A program made the position numbers and the translations under genes. Positions 54,153 to 63,174 of a stretch of DNA of 64,000 bases are shown here, piece after piece. The DNA is from Verrucomicrobiota bacterium (GTDB taxonomy: Bacteria > Verrucomicrobiota > Verrucomicrobiia > Opitutales > Puniceicoccaceae): the NCBI GenBank assembly GCA_038744685.1, contig JBCDMB010000007.1, positions 1 to 64,000 of the forward strand, in the 5' to 3' direction. The notes beneath the pieces were generated by a model. That model did not search any database. It saw only the letters and a program-made list of their open reading frames with translations, and was not told the origin of the DNA. The number at the start of each line of letters is the position of its first letter. Within the stretch, counting starts at the first letter, position 1.

Positions 54153-54608
54153 TCAGAACTGTTTCTCACGGGAATCCAAGATTAGGGTGACCGGTCCGTC
54201 ATTGACTAACTTTACGGCCATCGAGGCACCAAACACGCCCTTCGCGACTTGTCTTCCTAGCTCGGTGCCTAGTTCCCTGATGAACTTTTCGTAAAGAGGC
54301 ACTGCTATTTCCGGGGGAGCCGCTCGGTTGAAGGATGGACGGGTTCCCTTCTTTACCGTTCCAAATAGAGTGAATTGACTCACTACGAGCGCGTTACCCT
54401 TCGTTTCGAGGATACTCCGGTTCATCTTTCCCTCGGCGTCGTCGAAAATTCGGAGCTTCTTCACTCGATCAACTAACCACAGGCAGTCTTCATTCGTATC
54501 GTCACGCGAAACCCCCAGAAGAATCAATAGCCCACTCCCTATCTCACTAACCAGCTCTCCCTTTACTTGGACCGAGGCGGACGACACCCTTTGAATTACC
54601 GCTCTCAA
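54153..54608 (-). CDS. dtd: Dtd, D-aminoacyl-tRNA deacylase
   Basis: Removes D-amino acids from mischarged tRNA; 151 residues. RAVIQRVSSASVQV is the family N-terminus, SQFTL (VVSQFTLFG) and GPVTLILDSR are the two catalytic motifs with the Gly-cisPro pair. A TTG at 54608 starts this protein and overlaps the TGA of the upstream HAD gene (TTGA); an in-frame ATG at 54632 is the alternative. It converges on the SOD-like gene. Confidence 0.9.
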   Translation of the reverse strand: MRAVIQRVSSASVQVKGELVSEIGSGLLILLGVSRDDTNEDCLWLVDRVKKLRIFDDAEGKMNRSILETKGNALVVSQFTLFGTVKKGTRPSFNRAAPPEIAVPLYEKFIRELGTELGRQVAKGVFGASMAVKLVNDGPVTLILDSREKQF

Positions 54609-55447
54609 GTCACTAACCCAAAGTGACGGCAACCTTCCAGAACACCACTGCTCCCTGGTGCCTCGGAAGCGTAGAATCTTTCAGAGGCGTCCTTTTCATC
54701 CATTTCCTTTCGAACCTTCGCCACTAGATCCCTTGAGGCATTTCCTACGGCTATCGAGCGAAATCCGGCCACCATCGCCGCATAGTCGTTTCCGGAATCA
54801 CCAGCGTAGATCATCTCGTTCGGATGGAAATCAGCATGAGTCGATAGCCAAATCAAGGCATATGCTTTGGATACTCCTTTCGGTAGCAGGTCAATCAAAC
54901 CCTTCCCGCTGAATGGATCTACGCTTCCCATACAAACGTAAGGAATCCCACTCTCGTCCAAGATAGCAGCAATTTCGTGCTCAAGGATCTCGACTCTTGA
55001 GGCCTTCGTAAAATAGCTGATTTTGAATGGTCCCTGGCTCGCCGGACCCTGCGGTTTCAGCTCCCCGACCGCCTCGAGGATAGGCACTGCCACCGACCGA
55101 TCCAAATGACCTGTTTTTTCAAAAAGATGTTCTTCGTAGGCGTGGAACCTCTCGAAGACTCCTTCGATTTTGCAGAATACGGACGTTCCAACGTCGCAAA
55201 CCAACCATTGCGGTTCGGGAAGGCAGTATTCCTCAATCGCGTGGATCGCGGACTCAAAATGACGGCCGGTAGCATAGACAATCTCGCATTGGTTCTCACT
55301 AATCCCCTTTGCGAGGATCGCAAGATCATCTAGGTTCTCTTGAGAAGCCGGAAGAGGGATCAGCGTTCCATCAAGATCCGATGCTAAAACGCGGGGTGAT
55401 GGATGTAAATCGAAGTCGAATAGGTTCATCAGGCTAAACGAACGCAT
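54605..55447 (-). CDS. HAD phosphatase, sucrose-phosphatase-like
   Basis: 280 residues; motif I is ASDLDGTLIPL (nucleophile Asp), motif IV GDSGNDYAAM. YATGRHFES, CDVGTSVF and the ending YASEAPGSSGVLEGCRHFG match the S6PP (sucrose-6-phosphate phosphatase) branch. No sucrose-phosphate synthase is near, so another sugar phosphate may be the substrate. It is translationally coupled to dtd. An ATG at 55429 (MNLFDFDL) is an alternative start. Confidence 0.8.
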   Translation of the reverse strand: MRSFSLMNLFDFDLHPSPRVLASDLDGTLIPLPASQENLDDLAILAKGISENQCEIVYATGRHFESAIHAIEEYCLPEPQWLVCDVGTSVFCKIEGVFERFHAYEEHLFEKTGHLDRSVAVPILEAVGELKPQGPASQGPFKISYFTKASRVEILEHEIAAILDESGIPYVCMGSVDPFSGKGLIDLLPKGVSKAYALIWLSTHADFHPNEMIYAGDSGNDYAAMVAGFRSIAVGNASRDLVAKVRKEMDEKDASERFYASEAPGSSGVLEGCRHFGLVT

Positions 55448-55481
55448 TCCTGTTCGGACAGCCGACGAAGGCCAACGGAAT

Positions 55482-56048
55482 CTACACTGCAGGTGCTTGA
55501 AGAAAGATTTCGATGGTCACTTCGTTTCCAACAATACCCTGGCCGTAGCTAATTCCCCAATCTCTACGATCAATCTTTGTAGTGGCCTCCCATCCGGAAA
55601 CCGATACTCCGTCTGCGTTGTCTTGGATCCCGAGCAGTGTGGCTTCCAGGGTGACCGGTTTTGTCTCTCCGGCCATAGTGAGGTCACCCTTGATCGAGAA
55701 GGTGTTTTCGCCGGTTGATTCCCATGAGGTGGATTCGAACTCGATCGCTGGGAATTCATCTGAATCAAAAAAGTCTTCGTCGGCAAGGTGGGCATCGCGC
55801 TTCTCGTTGTTTGTATCTACGCTAACGACTGCAATGCTCGCAGTCGCTTTGCTGGATGCTACATCGCTTGCGTCGTAGACGATGGTAGCGTCCATTTCGC
55901 CAAAGGAACCGGGGACCGTTGTGAAAAAGTGACGGATCTTGAACGTGACGCCCGAATGGTTTGGGTCCGCTTTAAAGGTTACGGGCGCTGCGAATACCGC
56001 TACGGAGAAGATTGAAAGCGCGAGGAGGGAGAGAACTGCTTTTTTCAT
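55482..56048 (-). CDS. YceI-family exported lipocalin-like protein
   Basis: 188 residues with signal peptide MKKAVLSLLALSIFSVAVFA. The mature part begins TFKADPNHSGVTFKIRHF, the YceI opening, and has a lipocalin-like barrel pattern that in other members binds polyisoprenoid. The KRDAHLADEDFFD block is also family-typical. It lies upstream of the HAD gene on the same strand with a 34-bp gap and is divergent from acs over about 105 bp. Confidence 0.88.
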   Translation of the reverse strand: MKKAVLSLLALSIFSVAVFAAPVTFKADPNHSGVTFKIRHFFTTVPGSFGEMDATIVYDASDVASSKATASIAVVSVDTNNEKRDAHLADEDFFDSDEFPAIEFESTSWESTGENTFSIKGDLTMAGETKPVTLEATLLGIQDNADGVSVSGWEATTKIDRRDWGISYGQGIVGNEVTIEIFLQAPAV

Positions 56049-56153
56049 GTGTGGTTTGAGTAAAATTCCAATTGATAGGACCCCGTGTCCGTGGTGCAGT
56101 AAGGCTTCCTAATCCAACCTGTCAAATCATCTGATTACCCGATCACCAACCCC

Positions 56154-58121
56154 ATGACAAAACCGACAGACGTCTCCCTTGAAAGTGTATCTCAGGAAAA
56201 CCGAGTGTTTCCTCCTCCTCCTGAATTTTCAGCAGCGGCAAGAATCAACTCGATTGAAGCTTACGAAGAAGAATACCAGAGGAGCCTATCGGACCCTGAG
56301 GCCTATTGGGCTGGGGTCGCGTCCGAACTTCATTGGTTTAAGCCGTGGGAGACTGTCCTAAACGAGCAGGAAAAACCCTTTTTTAAATGGTTTGAAGGTG
56401 GAAAGACGAATCTGGCCTACAATTGTATCGACCGCCATCTTGACGGCGCTGATCGAAACAAAGCGGCCCTGATTTGGGAAGGCGAACCAGGGGACTCCCG
56501 TGTGCTCACTTACTTCGATCTTTATCGAGAAGTGAATCGCTTTGCGAACGGGCTACGGTCTCTCGGTATCTCCAAGGGAGATCGGATTGCTCTCTACCTG
56601 CCGATGATACCCGAACTAGCTATCGCAACCTTGGCGTGCGCCCGTATTGGGGCTGTCCATACGGTCATTTTTGCGGGTTTTTCAGCCCACTCGATCCGTG
56701 ACCGCGTTCTCGATTGCGAAGCCCGTTGCGTGATCACAGCGGATGGCGGATGGCGCAGAGGGCAAATCCTGCAGCTGAAGAGCATAGTCGATGAAGCAAT
56801 CGAGGGGGTCGACTGCGTCAAGGATGTGGTTGTGGTCAAACGAGGCTCTGGGGATCCGTTTCCATGCCGAATCCGGGAAGGTCGGGATCACTGGTATCAC
56901 CGCCTTGTTCAGGATCAGTCCATCCACTGTGAGCCGGAGCAACTGGATTCCGAGGATCTCCTTTTTCTCCTCTACACCAGTGGAACTACCGGTAAGCCCA
57001 AGGGAATCATCCATACCGTCGGCGGATACATGGTGTATACTTACCACACGACCAAGGTAGTTTTCGACCTCCGGCCTGAGGACGTCTATTGGTGTTCAGC
57101 AGATATCGGCTGGATCACTGGTCACAGTTACATCCTTTACGGTCCCCTCCAGAATGGAGCGAGTGTCGTAATGTATGAAGGCGCGCCGAACTCACCGGAC
57201 AACGGACGATTTTGGGACATCATTGAGAAATACGGGGTGACCATCTTTTACACCGCTCCGACCGCAATCCGTGCTTTCATGAAATGGGGGGATCGCTGGC
57301 CCGCGGCAAAGGATTTGTCCAGTCTTCGGTTGCTCGGCACCGTGGGAGAACCCATCAATCCCGAGGCTTGGATTTGGTATCACAAGCTGATCGGAGGTGA
57401 ACGGTGTCCCATCGTCGACACTTGGTGGCAAACGGAAACAGGCGGCATCCTTCTTTCCCCACTTCCCGGAGCCACTCCTACCAAACCGGGAAGTGCTACC
57501 AAACCCCTCTTTGGAATCGACCCAGCCATCCTGAATGAGGAGGGCGAAGAGCAGGCCGCCGGTATTCTTGCGATCCGGAAGCCGTGGCCGGGGATTCTTC
57601 GCGGCATATACGGAGATCCTCAGCGCTTTAAAGACACCTACTGGTGCAAATGGGGCGGAGAATTCTACTTTCCCGGAGATGGCGCGCGGGTCGATGATGA
57701 CGGATACTTCTGGATCCTCGGACGGGTGGACGATGTCGTAAACGTATCTGGACACCGGATTGGAACGGCAGAGTTGGAAAGCGTTTTTGTAGAGCATCCA
57801 TCCGTGGCTGAGTCTGCCGTCATTGGCGTTCCTCACGAGATCAAGGGGCAAGGCCTCGTTGCTTTTATTACCGTGCGGGAAGGCATTGCTGCAGACAAGG
57901 ATTTGGAGCAAGAGCTTATCAATTCAGTCATTTCCGCGATAGGAAAGTTCGCGGTCCCGGAGAAGCTGGTATTTTCAGCCGATCTGCCCAAGACCCGTTC
58001 CGGAAAGATCATGAGGAGGCTCCTGCGCGATATAGCCGAAGGTAATGCTCTCGGTAACGTAACCACACTTGCTGATCCTACTGTGGTGGAAACACTGCGA
58101 AAGAGGTATCAGGAAGGTTAG
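56154..58121 (+). CDS. acs: Acs, acetyl-CoA synthetase
   Basis: 655 residues, AMP-forming activation of acetate. [11 protein letters not shown] is the AMP-binding loop, the block [11 protein letters not shown] the acetate pocket region, and the end [17 protein letters not shown] holds the catalytic, acetylatable Lys. Length equals the E. coli enzyme (652). It is preceded by a 105-bp divergent region and converges on the pseudopilin gene. Acetate or propionate use is inferred. Confidence 0.95.
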   Translation: MTKPTDVSLESVSQENRVFPPPPEFSAAARINSIEAYEEEYQRSLSDPEAYWAGVASELHWFKPWETVLNEQEKPFFKWFEGGKTNLAYNCIDRHLDGADRNKAALIWEGEPGDSRVLTYFDLYREVNRFANGLRSLGISKGDRIALYLPMIPELAIATLACARIGAVHTVIFAGFSAHSIRDRVLDCEARCVITADGGWRRGQILQLKSIVDEAIEGVDCVKDVVVVKRGSGDPFPCRIREGRDHWYHRLVQDQSIHCEPEQLDSEDLLFLLYTSGTTGKPKGIIHTVGGYMVYTYHTTKVVFDLRPEDVYWCSADIGWITGHSYILYGPLQNGASVVMYEGAPNSPDNGRFWDIIEKYGVTIFYTAPTAIRAFMKWGDRWPAAKDLSSLRLLGTVGEPINPEAWIWYHKLIGGERCPIVDTWWQTETGGILLSPLPGATPTKPGSATKPLFGIDPAILNEEGEEQAAGILAIRKPWPGILRGIYGDPQRFKDTYWCKWGGEFYFPGDGARVDDDGYFWILGRVDDVVNVSGHRIGTAELESVFVEHPSVAESAVIGVPHEIKGQGLVAFITVREGIAADKDLEQELINSVISAIGKFAVPEKLVFSADLPKTRSGKIMRRLLRDIAEGNALGNVTTLADPTVVETLRKRYQEG

Positions 58122-58143
58122 GCGCACTCTAAGGGCACTTCGA

Positions 58144-58644
58144 TTAAAGGGATCCATCGTCATCCCGTTCTCCCTCAAATAGCTGGCCAGAAAACGGGTG
58201 ATTGTGGAGGAGCGTCGAGCCCGAATCCCGCTCTACCTCGAAGGTAATCATCTGTGCGGATCCATCCCTTCCAAATCGAACAGAGAAGAAGTCTCGATCA
58301 AAACCGTTTGTAGGCCTGCCGCCCGAAACGATCGAAATTGTTTCCACACTGGGCAAATCTACTGTTTCCAGCTCTGTCCCATTCGCTCCCTCCTCGAGTA
58401 TCAAAACCCGATTCTCTGAATCAAAACGCAGGCGAATGGACTGATCATTGGTCTCGGCAAGAAAATGGCCTCGTCGAAAAGCTTCCTCAATCGACTGTTT
58501 CCATCCCCTTCTCCCAAATGAATCCGCAACGTTTCCCCAATCGGTGAGTAAGAAGCCAGCAAGGAGGCCGATCAACGCGATCACGAGAAGAATCTCCAGA
58601 AGGGTAAGACCTTCCTGATGACTTCTGATCTTGTGGCTACGCAT
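58144..58644 (-). CDS. Type II/IV pseudopilin (GspH-like)
   Basis: 166 residues with a prepilin leader: basic 10-residue head, then EG/LTLLEILLVIALIGLLAGFLL, with Glu at +5 and a hydrophobic helix. The C-terminal part is a GspH-like beta domain with WKQSIEEAFRRGHFLAE. No gsp operon surrounds it, so the secretion or pilus machine must be encoded elsewhere. A 44-codon frame lies just upstream. Confidence 0.8.
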   Translation of the reverse strand: MRSHKIRSHQEGLTLLEILLVIALIGLLAGFLLTDWGNVADSFGRRGWKQSIEEAFRRGHFLAETNDQSIRLRFDSENRVLILEEGANGTELETVDLPSVETISIVSGGRPTNGFDRDFFSVRFGRDGSAQMITFEVERDSGSTLLHNHPFSGQLFEGERDDDGSL

Positions 58645-58677
58645 TAGGTGACTCTCTCTCTGTGCTGCCTGTTGTCT

Positions 58678-58812
58678 CTAAAAATTTGGATCGGTCCTGA
58701 GGATGCGGGATAGTGTCGAGTAATAAAAGTAGTTCAACCGCCAACGAATTGCTTCGGCAGACTCATCCAACTTCCTCTTCTCAACAGTGTAAAGTTTCAC
58801 TTGGAAAGCCAT
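58678..58812 (-). CDS. Possible small protein, 44 residues
   Basis: ATG at 58812 to TAG at 58678: MAFQVKLYTVEKRKLDESAE and onward to LRTDPNF. Codon use is like its neighbours. It ends 33 bp before the pseudopilin start. No family is known and the ribosome binding site is weak, so it may be a chance frame. Confidence 0.3.
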   Translation of the reverse strand: MAFQVKLYTVEKRKLDESAEAIRWRLNYFYYSTLSRILRTDPNF

Positions 58813-58861
58813 CCTATGGATCTGCCTTGCTTTCCCACATGTTCCCGTCAACCATTTAGAG

Positions 58862-61357
58862 ATGAGCGGAGCATTTCCGCAGTTTCATCCGGACTTTAGA
58901 AGGAACCGACAGCAGTCTTCCTCGCTGAATCCGTCCATCTTAGTGCCTGATTTATGGCAACAGGATGCCATTCGTCTTTTGCTGGCAGGTCGCGATGTGG
59001 TGATCGATGCGCCAACCGGTTCCGGAAAGACGTTCGTTTTCGAGCAGCTGGTCGAGAATGGCAGTATTGGAAAAGCGATTTACACAGTCCCAACACGAGC
59101 TCTCGCCAACGACAAATTGTTGGAATGGCGGGAGAGAGGCTGGAACGTAGGAATTGCAACGGGTGATCTCTCGCAGAATCTGGAAGCACCTACAATTGTT
59201 GCGACGCTGGAAACGCAGCGACAGGCTCTTTTGAACGGTGAGGGTCCGGATTTGCTCGTAATCGACGAGTACCAAATGCTCAACGATCCTCTTCGCGGGC
59301 TTCATTACGAGATGGCGATTGCCTGTGCACCTCCCGAAACTCAGCTCCTCCTTTTGAGCGGGAGCACCGCAAATCCGGACTTGATCGTTCAATGGTTGCA
59401 AAGACTCTCTCGCAAAGCGGAGTTAGTTCGTTGTCGCGATCGGCCAGTTCCGCTCGAAGAGGTTCACCTGGATGCACTTCGCCAGAAAGTCCCTCCCGGG
59501 GTCAGAGGGTATTGGCCCCGCAGGATTGCAAAGGCCCTCGCAGCAGGGCTCGGACCCGTGCTCATTTTTGCCCCGCAACGTCAATCTGCAGAGGAAATCG
59601 CAATGCGTCTAGCAGCTGCTCTTCCTGCGTCCGAACCACTGGAGTTAACGGCCGAACAATCAAAACTTGCGCGGGGACCGATCCGAAAATTGCTCCGAAG
59701 GCGAGTCGCACTTCACCACAGTGGGCTCGACTATTCCCTTAGGGCAGGCCTGATCGAACCTCTTGCGAAGGCCGGTCAAATGAAAGTGGTCGTCGCCACA
59801 ACAGGTCTCGCCGCGGGAATTAACTTCTCCATGCGATCGGTTCTGGTCACCGAAACCCACTACCGGTTCGGGGATGAGGTGCGCAGAATCCGATCCGATG
59901 AGTTGCTTCAAATGTTCGGGCGCGCCGGACGGAGAGGGATTGATTCGGTAGGGTATGTATTGACAGGCGCTGACAAACCCCGGCTTCGTGACGGACGTTC
60001 AATTGACCTTTCGCCAAACCGAAGGATCGACTGGCAAGCTTGCCTCAGCAATCTCCAGCTGAGTGCTACCCTGGGCACGAACTCCCGCAGTGACCTCGAA
60101 CAACTAAATCAACGGTTCCTCAGTTCTGGGAGACTCAATTTGGGGCTAAGAGATCCACTGCCTGCTCGAGATCCCCAAGTCACGACAAGCAGGATGCCCG
60201 TTGCCACCAAACAACGTGAGATGCTGACTCCCGATGGAACTTGGGAGAGACTCGGAAAGAAGCGCCGGATTCCCCTTTCCGAAGCAAAATTTTTTGACGG
60301 AAAGAAATGGGGAGATGCTCTTCGATCCTCTACCGTTTTAAAAACCCTTCAGGTTGGCAGTTTGTGCCGTCTTCCCCATCCCAATTCACACGAGTTTGGT
60401 AGGATTGTCGTTCTTGCCCATTTCCCCAAAGAGGCAAACGAGAATACGGTTCGCCTAACGAAGTCGTTTCGCCGTCTACTCATCGAAGAGTGGAAACAAA
60501 ACGCCGATTTTCCTAAACCCCGGTGGAATTGCTCTTTGGATTGGCTGGAAAAACGTATCCTCCCTCTCCTACCCAGAGTTTCTGGCGGTGGGACCGTTTT
60601 ACGATGGGAGGAACAGAACGACCAGATTCGCGCCTACCTCGACTACTCTAACGCCGAAGCATTCTGCCGTATTGATAGTCTCGGACGCGCTCTTATCAAC
60701 CCTCCCTTGAGAGAACGTGATCATTTTGATGAACACGACCTACGGATCGCACTTGGTGGTGGCGCGGATGACAAACCGAGACGACCAGCGCGCAATTGGT
60801 TCGATTTAGGGCTAGTGGACCGTTTTCTGAAGCCCACGCGGCGTGGAGTGGTGTTCAGCTTTTTTGCCCAAGGCGAAGGATTGGCCATTGCTGCCGGTCT
60901 CGAAGAAAACTCGCTTGAAGTGGAGGAATTGGTCTTCCAGCTAGCGAATTTACGAGCCGGTCACCGGTTTGCCGACCTACACGAAGCCGACGGTCGTCTT
61001 GGCGACATCAGCAGGTTACGATATGGGTGGCGCTCTATTCCTGGCTACCTGACGAGAGGGGTCCCCACAGAATACGGTGAGGGCGCAGCCGAAATCGTTG
61101 CTGCGGTTATTCTCGACGCCCGAAAGCCAACTGATTTTGAGACAGACCATGTCCGGTCAGGCGATGTCCAGCGAGCTGTTCTCGAATGGCGGTCGGTTTT
61201 AAGACAAATCGTAGGGTCGCCGGATTTTGCTTGGGACCGTTGGCTCGCCTTGCAGGAGGAGGCGAGGCGGCATCTCGTCGCAAGTTCTTCGGCGGTCGAT
61301 CTGGACTCCCTCCCTCCCCTAACACTTCATCAGCGACAGCGGATTGCCTTCGGGTGA
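58862..61357 (+). CDS. DEAD/DEAH-box helicase, Ski2/Hel308-like
   Basis: 831 residues. Walker A APTGSGKT (50-57), motif Ia PTRALANDK, the DExH box DEYQ (135-138), motif III SGST (166-169) and motif VI QMFGRAGRRG (350-359). ALHHSGL before motif V is typical of Ski2/Hel308/Mtr4. The C-terminal half (about 440-831) matches no domain I recognise; it includes a conserved-looking EYGEGAAEIVAAVI block. RNA or DNA may be the substrate. It stands alone on its strand. Confidence 0.8.
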   Translation: MSGAFPQFHPDFRRNRQQSSSLNPSILVPDLWQQDAIRLLLAGRDVVIDAPTGSGKTFVFEQLVENGSIGKAIYTVPTRALANDKLLEWRERGWNVGIATGDLSQNLEAPTIVATLETQRQALLNGEGPDLLVIDEYQMLNDPLRGLHYEMAIACAPPETQLLLLSGSTANPDLIVQWLQRLSRKAELVRCRDRPVPLEEVHLDALRQKVPPGVRGYWPRRIAKALAAGLGPVLIFAPQRQSAEEIAMRLAAALPASEPLELTAEQSKLARGPIRKLLRRRVALHHSGLDYSLRAGLIEPLAKAGQMKVVVATTGLAAGINFSMRSVLVTETHYRFGDEVRRIRSDELLQMFGRAGRRGIDSVGYVLTGADKPRLRDGRSIDLSPNRRIDWQACLSNLQLSATLGTNSRSDLEQLNQRFLSSGRLNLGLRDPLPARDPQVTTSRMPVATKQREMLTPDGTWERLGKKRRIPLSEAKFFDGKKWGDALRSSTVLKTLQVGSLCRLPHPNSHEFGRIVVLAHFPKEANENTVRLTKSFRRLLIEEWKQNADFPKPRWNCSLDWLEKRILPLLPRVSGGGTVLRWEEQNDQIRAYLDYSNAEAFCRIDSLGRALINPPLRERDHFDEHDLRIALGGGADDKPRRPARNWFDLGLVDRFLKPTRRGVVFSFFAQGEGLAIAAGLEENSLEVEELVFQLANLRAGHRFADLHEADGRLGDISRLRYGWRSIPGYLTRGVPTEYGEGAAEIVAAVILDARKPTDFETDHVRSGDVQRAVLEWRSVLRQIVGSPDFAWDRWLALQEEARRHLVASSSAVDLDSLPPLTLHQRQRIAFG

Positions 61358-61426
61358 AGAGGGCCTTTGTGAGAGGATTTTATGGCGAAATAAATCAGCC
61401 GGACAGACCCAACTCCTTAGAGCGGA

Positions 61427-63058
61427 TCATTCTCCTTGCTTGAGCACCCGCTCGACATATTCGGTAACGTTGCAGGTGAGCATTCGGCTTCCGTCAGGGC
61501 GAACCTCAAGCACTTTATTGACTACTGGATCGAGAAAATCCCTGTCGTGACTTACGAGAATAACTGTCCCTGAAAATTCCTTGATGGCATCTTGGAGGAC
61601 CTCTTTGCTTCTCAGGTCAAGGTGATTGGTCGGTTCATCAAGAATCACGCAGTTGCACGGGCGCATGAGCATTTTTGCTAGGGCGACCCGGTTTCGTTCC
61701 CCTCCCGAAAGGACCCGAACTGACTTACTCTGATCAGTTTTTGAAAAAAGCAGGGCACCTAAGGCTGCCTTTGGATTCGCCTCTCCGTCTCCGGTGCACG
61801 ATTGTTCCACTTCCTCGATTACGGTTTTGTTGGGATCCAACTCTTCCGCCTGCTGTTGCGCAAAATAGCCAAAAACGGTTTGGATTCCCTTGTCGATCTC
61901 TCCCGAGTCAATTGGCTCCACCCCAGCGATGATTCGGGCAAGAGTCGACTTCCCTGCCCCGTTGACTCCGACAACTGCAATCCGGTCCCCCTTGTCGATT
62001 CTGAGGTCAAGCCCCTGAAAAACCTTGATGTCGCCATAGGACTTGTAGAGGTCCTTCAACTCAACGACCTTCTGTGAGGCAGGAGGTGGGGCCGGAAAAC
62101 GAAAAAAGATCCTTTTCTCATCCCGCTCCACTTCGACCAGCTCCATCTTGTCGAGCTGCTTGATTCGGCTCTGAACCATCCCCGCTTTCTTCTGGTTGCC
62201 CCGAAAGCGAGTGATGAGCTCTTTTTGACGGGCAATCTCCTTCTTTTGGTTATCCGCCTTCCTGCGCTGGGTAGCAATAAGATCAGCCTTTGCTTTCTCG
62301 TAAAAGGAGTAGTTTCCAGAAAACGAATTCAAGTTACCGAATTTCAGCTCGAAAGTCCGGTTAGTTACCGAATTCAGAAAGGCGCGATCGTGCGAAATCA
62401 CCATCAGGGCTCCGTGATATTCTTTCAGGTAGCCCTCCAACCAGGTTTGGGAGACGATGTCCAAATGATTGGTTGGCTCGTCCAAAAGGAGTAAGGAAGG
62501 GTTCTGGAGGAGTAACTTCCCCAAAGCGATTCTCATTTGCCATCCGCCAGAGAACTCTCCGGTGTCGCGCTTGAGGTCATTCATCGAGAAGCCCAATCCG
62601 ATAAAGACCCGCTCTATCCGGGACTTCATCTTTTCAGGCTCATGGTCTTCAAGCTGCTGCTCCCACTCTCCGATGGCGTCCACAAGGTCGTAGTACTCTT
62701 CCTCCTCTGGATCGAGTTGGTACATTTTCTCAGTCGCTTCATCGATCTTTTCTTGGAGGGATAAAACGTCTGCAAATGCCTGCTCTGCCTCCTTGAACAA
62801 GGTGCGGCCCTTACACTCTATGCCGTCTTGAGGAAGATAACCAAGCGTCACGAATCCAGGCTTTTCGACCTCTCCAGAATCAGACGTCACTTCTCCAAGG
62901 AGTAGTTTTATCAGAGTTGATTTCCCGGAACCGTTTACCCCTATGAGGCCGATCCGATCCCTTGACCCAATAGTCACGTTGACCTCGTTGAAGAGTTTCC
63001 GGTCTCCATACGCCAGCGTAATATCCCGCAAAGTAATCATCCGCCTTTCTAGCGACAT
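61427..63058 (-). CDS. ABC-F family ATPase (ribosome-associated)
   Basis: 543 residues with two ABC domains in one chain and no membrane segments. Walker A sites GVNGSGKSTL and GVNGAGKSTL; signatures FSGGWQMR and LSGGERNR; the inter-domain linker is the basic KADNQKKEIARQKELITRFRGN stretch. Members act on translating ribosomes. The start at 63058 (MSLERRMITLRD) is used; ATG 63040 (MITLRD), preceded by AAAGGCGG, is a good alternative. Upstream in-frame codons to 63202 lie in the divergent promoter region. It shares that region with the PAS protein. Confidence 0.88.
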   Translation of the reverse strand: MSLERRMITLRDITLAYGDRKLFNEVNVTIGSRDRIGLIGVNGSGKSTLIKLLLGEVTSDSGEVEKPGFVTLGYLPQDGIECKGRTLFKEAEQAFADVLSLQEKIDEATEKMYQLDPEEEEYYDLVDAIGEWEQQLEDHEPEKMKSRIERVFIGLGFSMNDLKRDTGEFSGGWQMRIALGKLLLQNPSLLLLDEPTNHLDIVSQTWLEGYLKEYHGALMVISHDRAFLNSVTNRTFELKFGNLNSFSGNYSFYEKAKADLIATQRRKADNQKKEIARQKELITRFRGNQKKAGMVQSRIKQLDKMELVEVERDEKRIFFRFPAPPPASQKVVELKDLYKSYGDIKVFQGLDLRIDKGDRIAVVGVNGAGKSTLARIIAGVEPIDSGEIDKGIQTVFGYFAQQQAEELDPNKTVIEEVEQSCTGDGEANPKAALGALLFSKTDQSKSVRVLSGGERNRVALAKMLMRPCNCVILDEPTNHLDLRSKEVLQDAIKEFSGTVILVSHDRDFLDPVVNKVLEVRPDGSRMLTCNVTEYVERVLKQGE

Positions 63059-63123
63059 GGTTTCGAGAAGAGCAAACACGAATACAAACTCCCTCTCCCT
63101 CCCGCCCGAATCCAAAGGGTATA

Positions 63124-63154
63124 TTGACAACACACCGCTAACCAAAGATAGATA
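63124..63154 (+). promoter_or_regulatory. Candidate promoter of the PAS protein
   Basis: TTGACA at 63124-63129 is a perfect -35 box, and GATAGA (17-bp spacer) or TAGATA (19-bp spacer) is a poor to fair -10 box. It ends about 20 bp before the start codon at 63175, close for a leader with a ribosome binding site. Confidence 0.35.
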
Positions 63155-63174
63155 AGGCTTTGTCTGAAAGGGTG

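Noticed and set aside
57192-57911. A 239-codon minus-strand frame inside acs
   Set aside because: Overlaps a complete acs with full motifs; no domain of its own.
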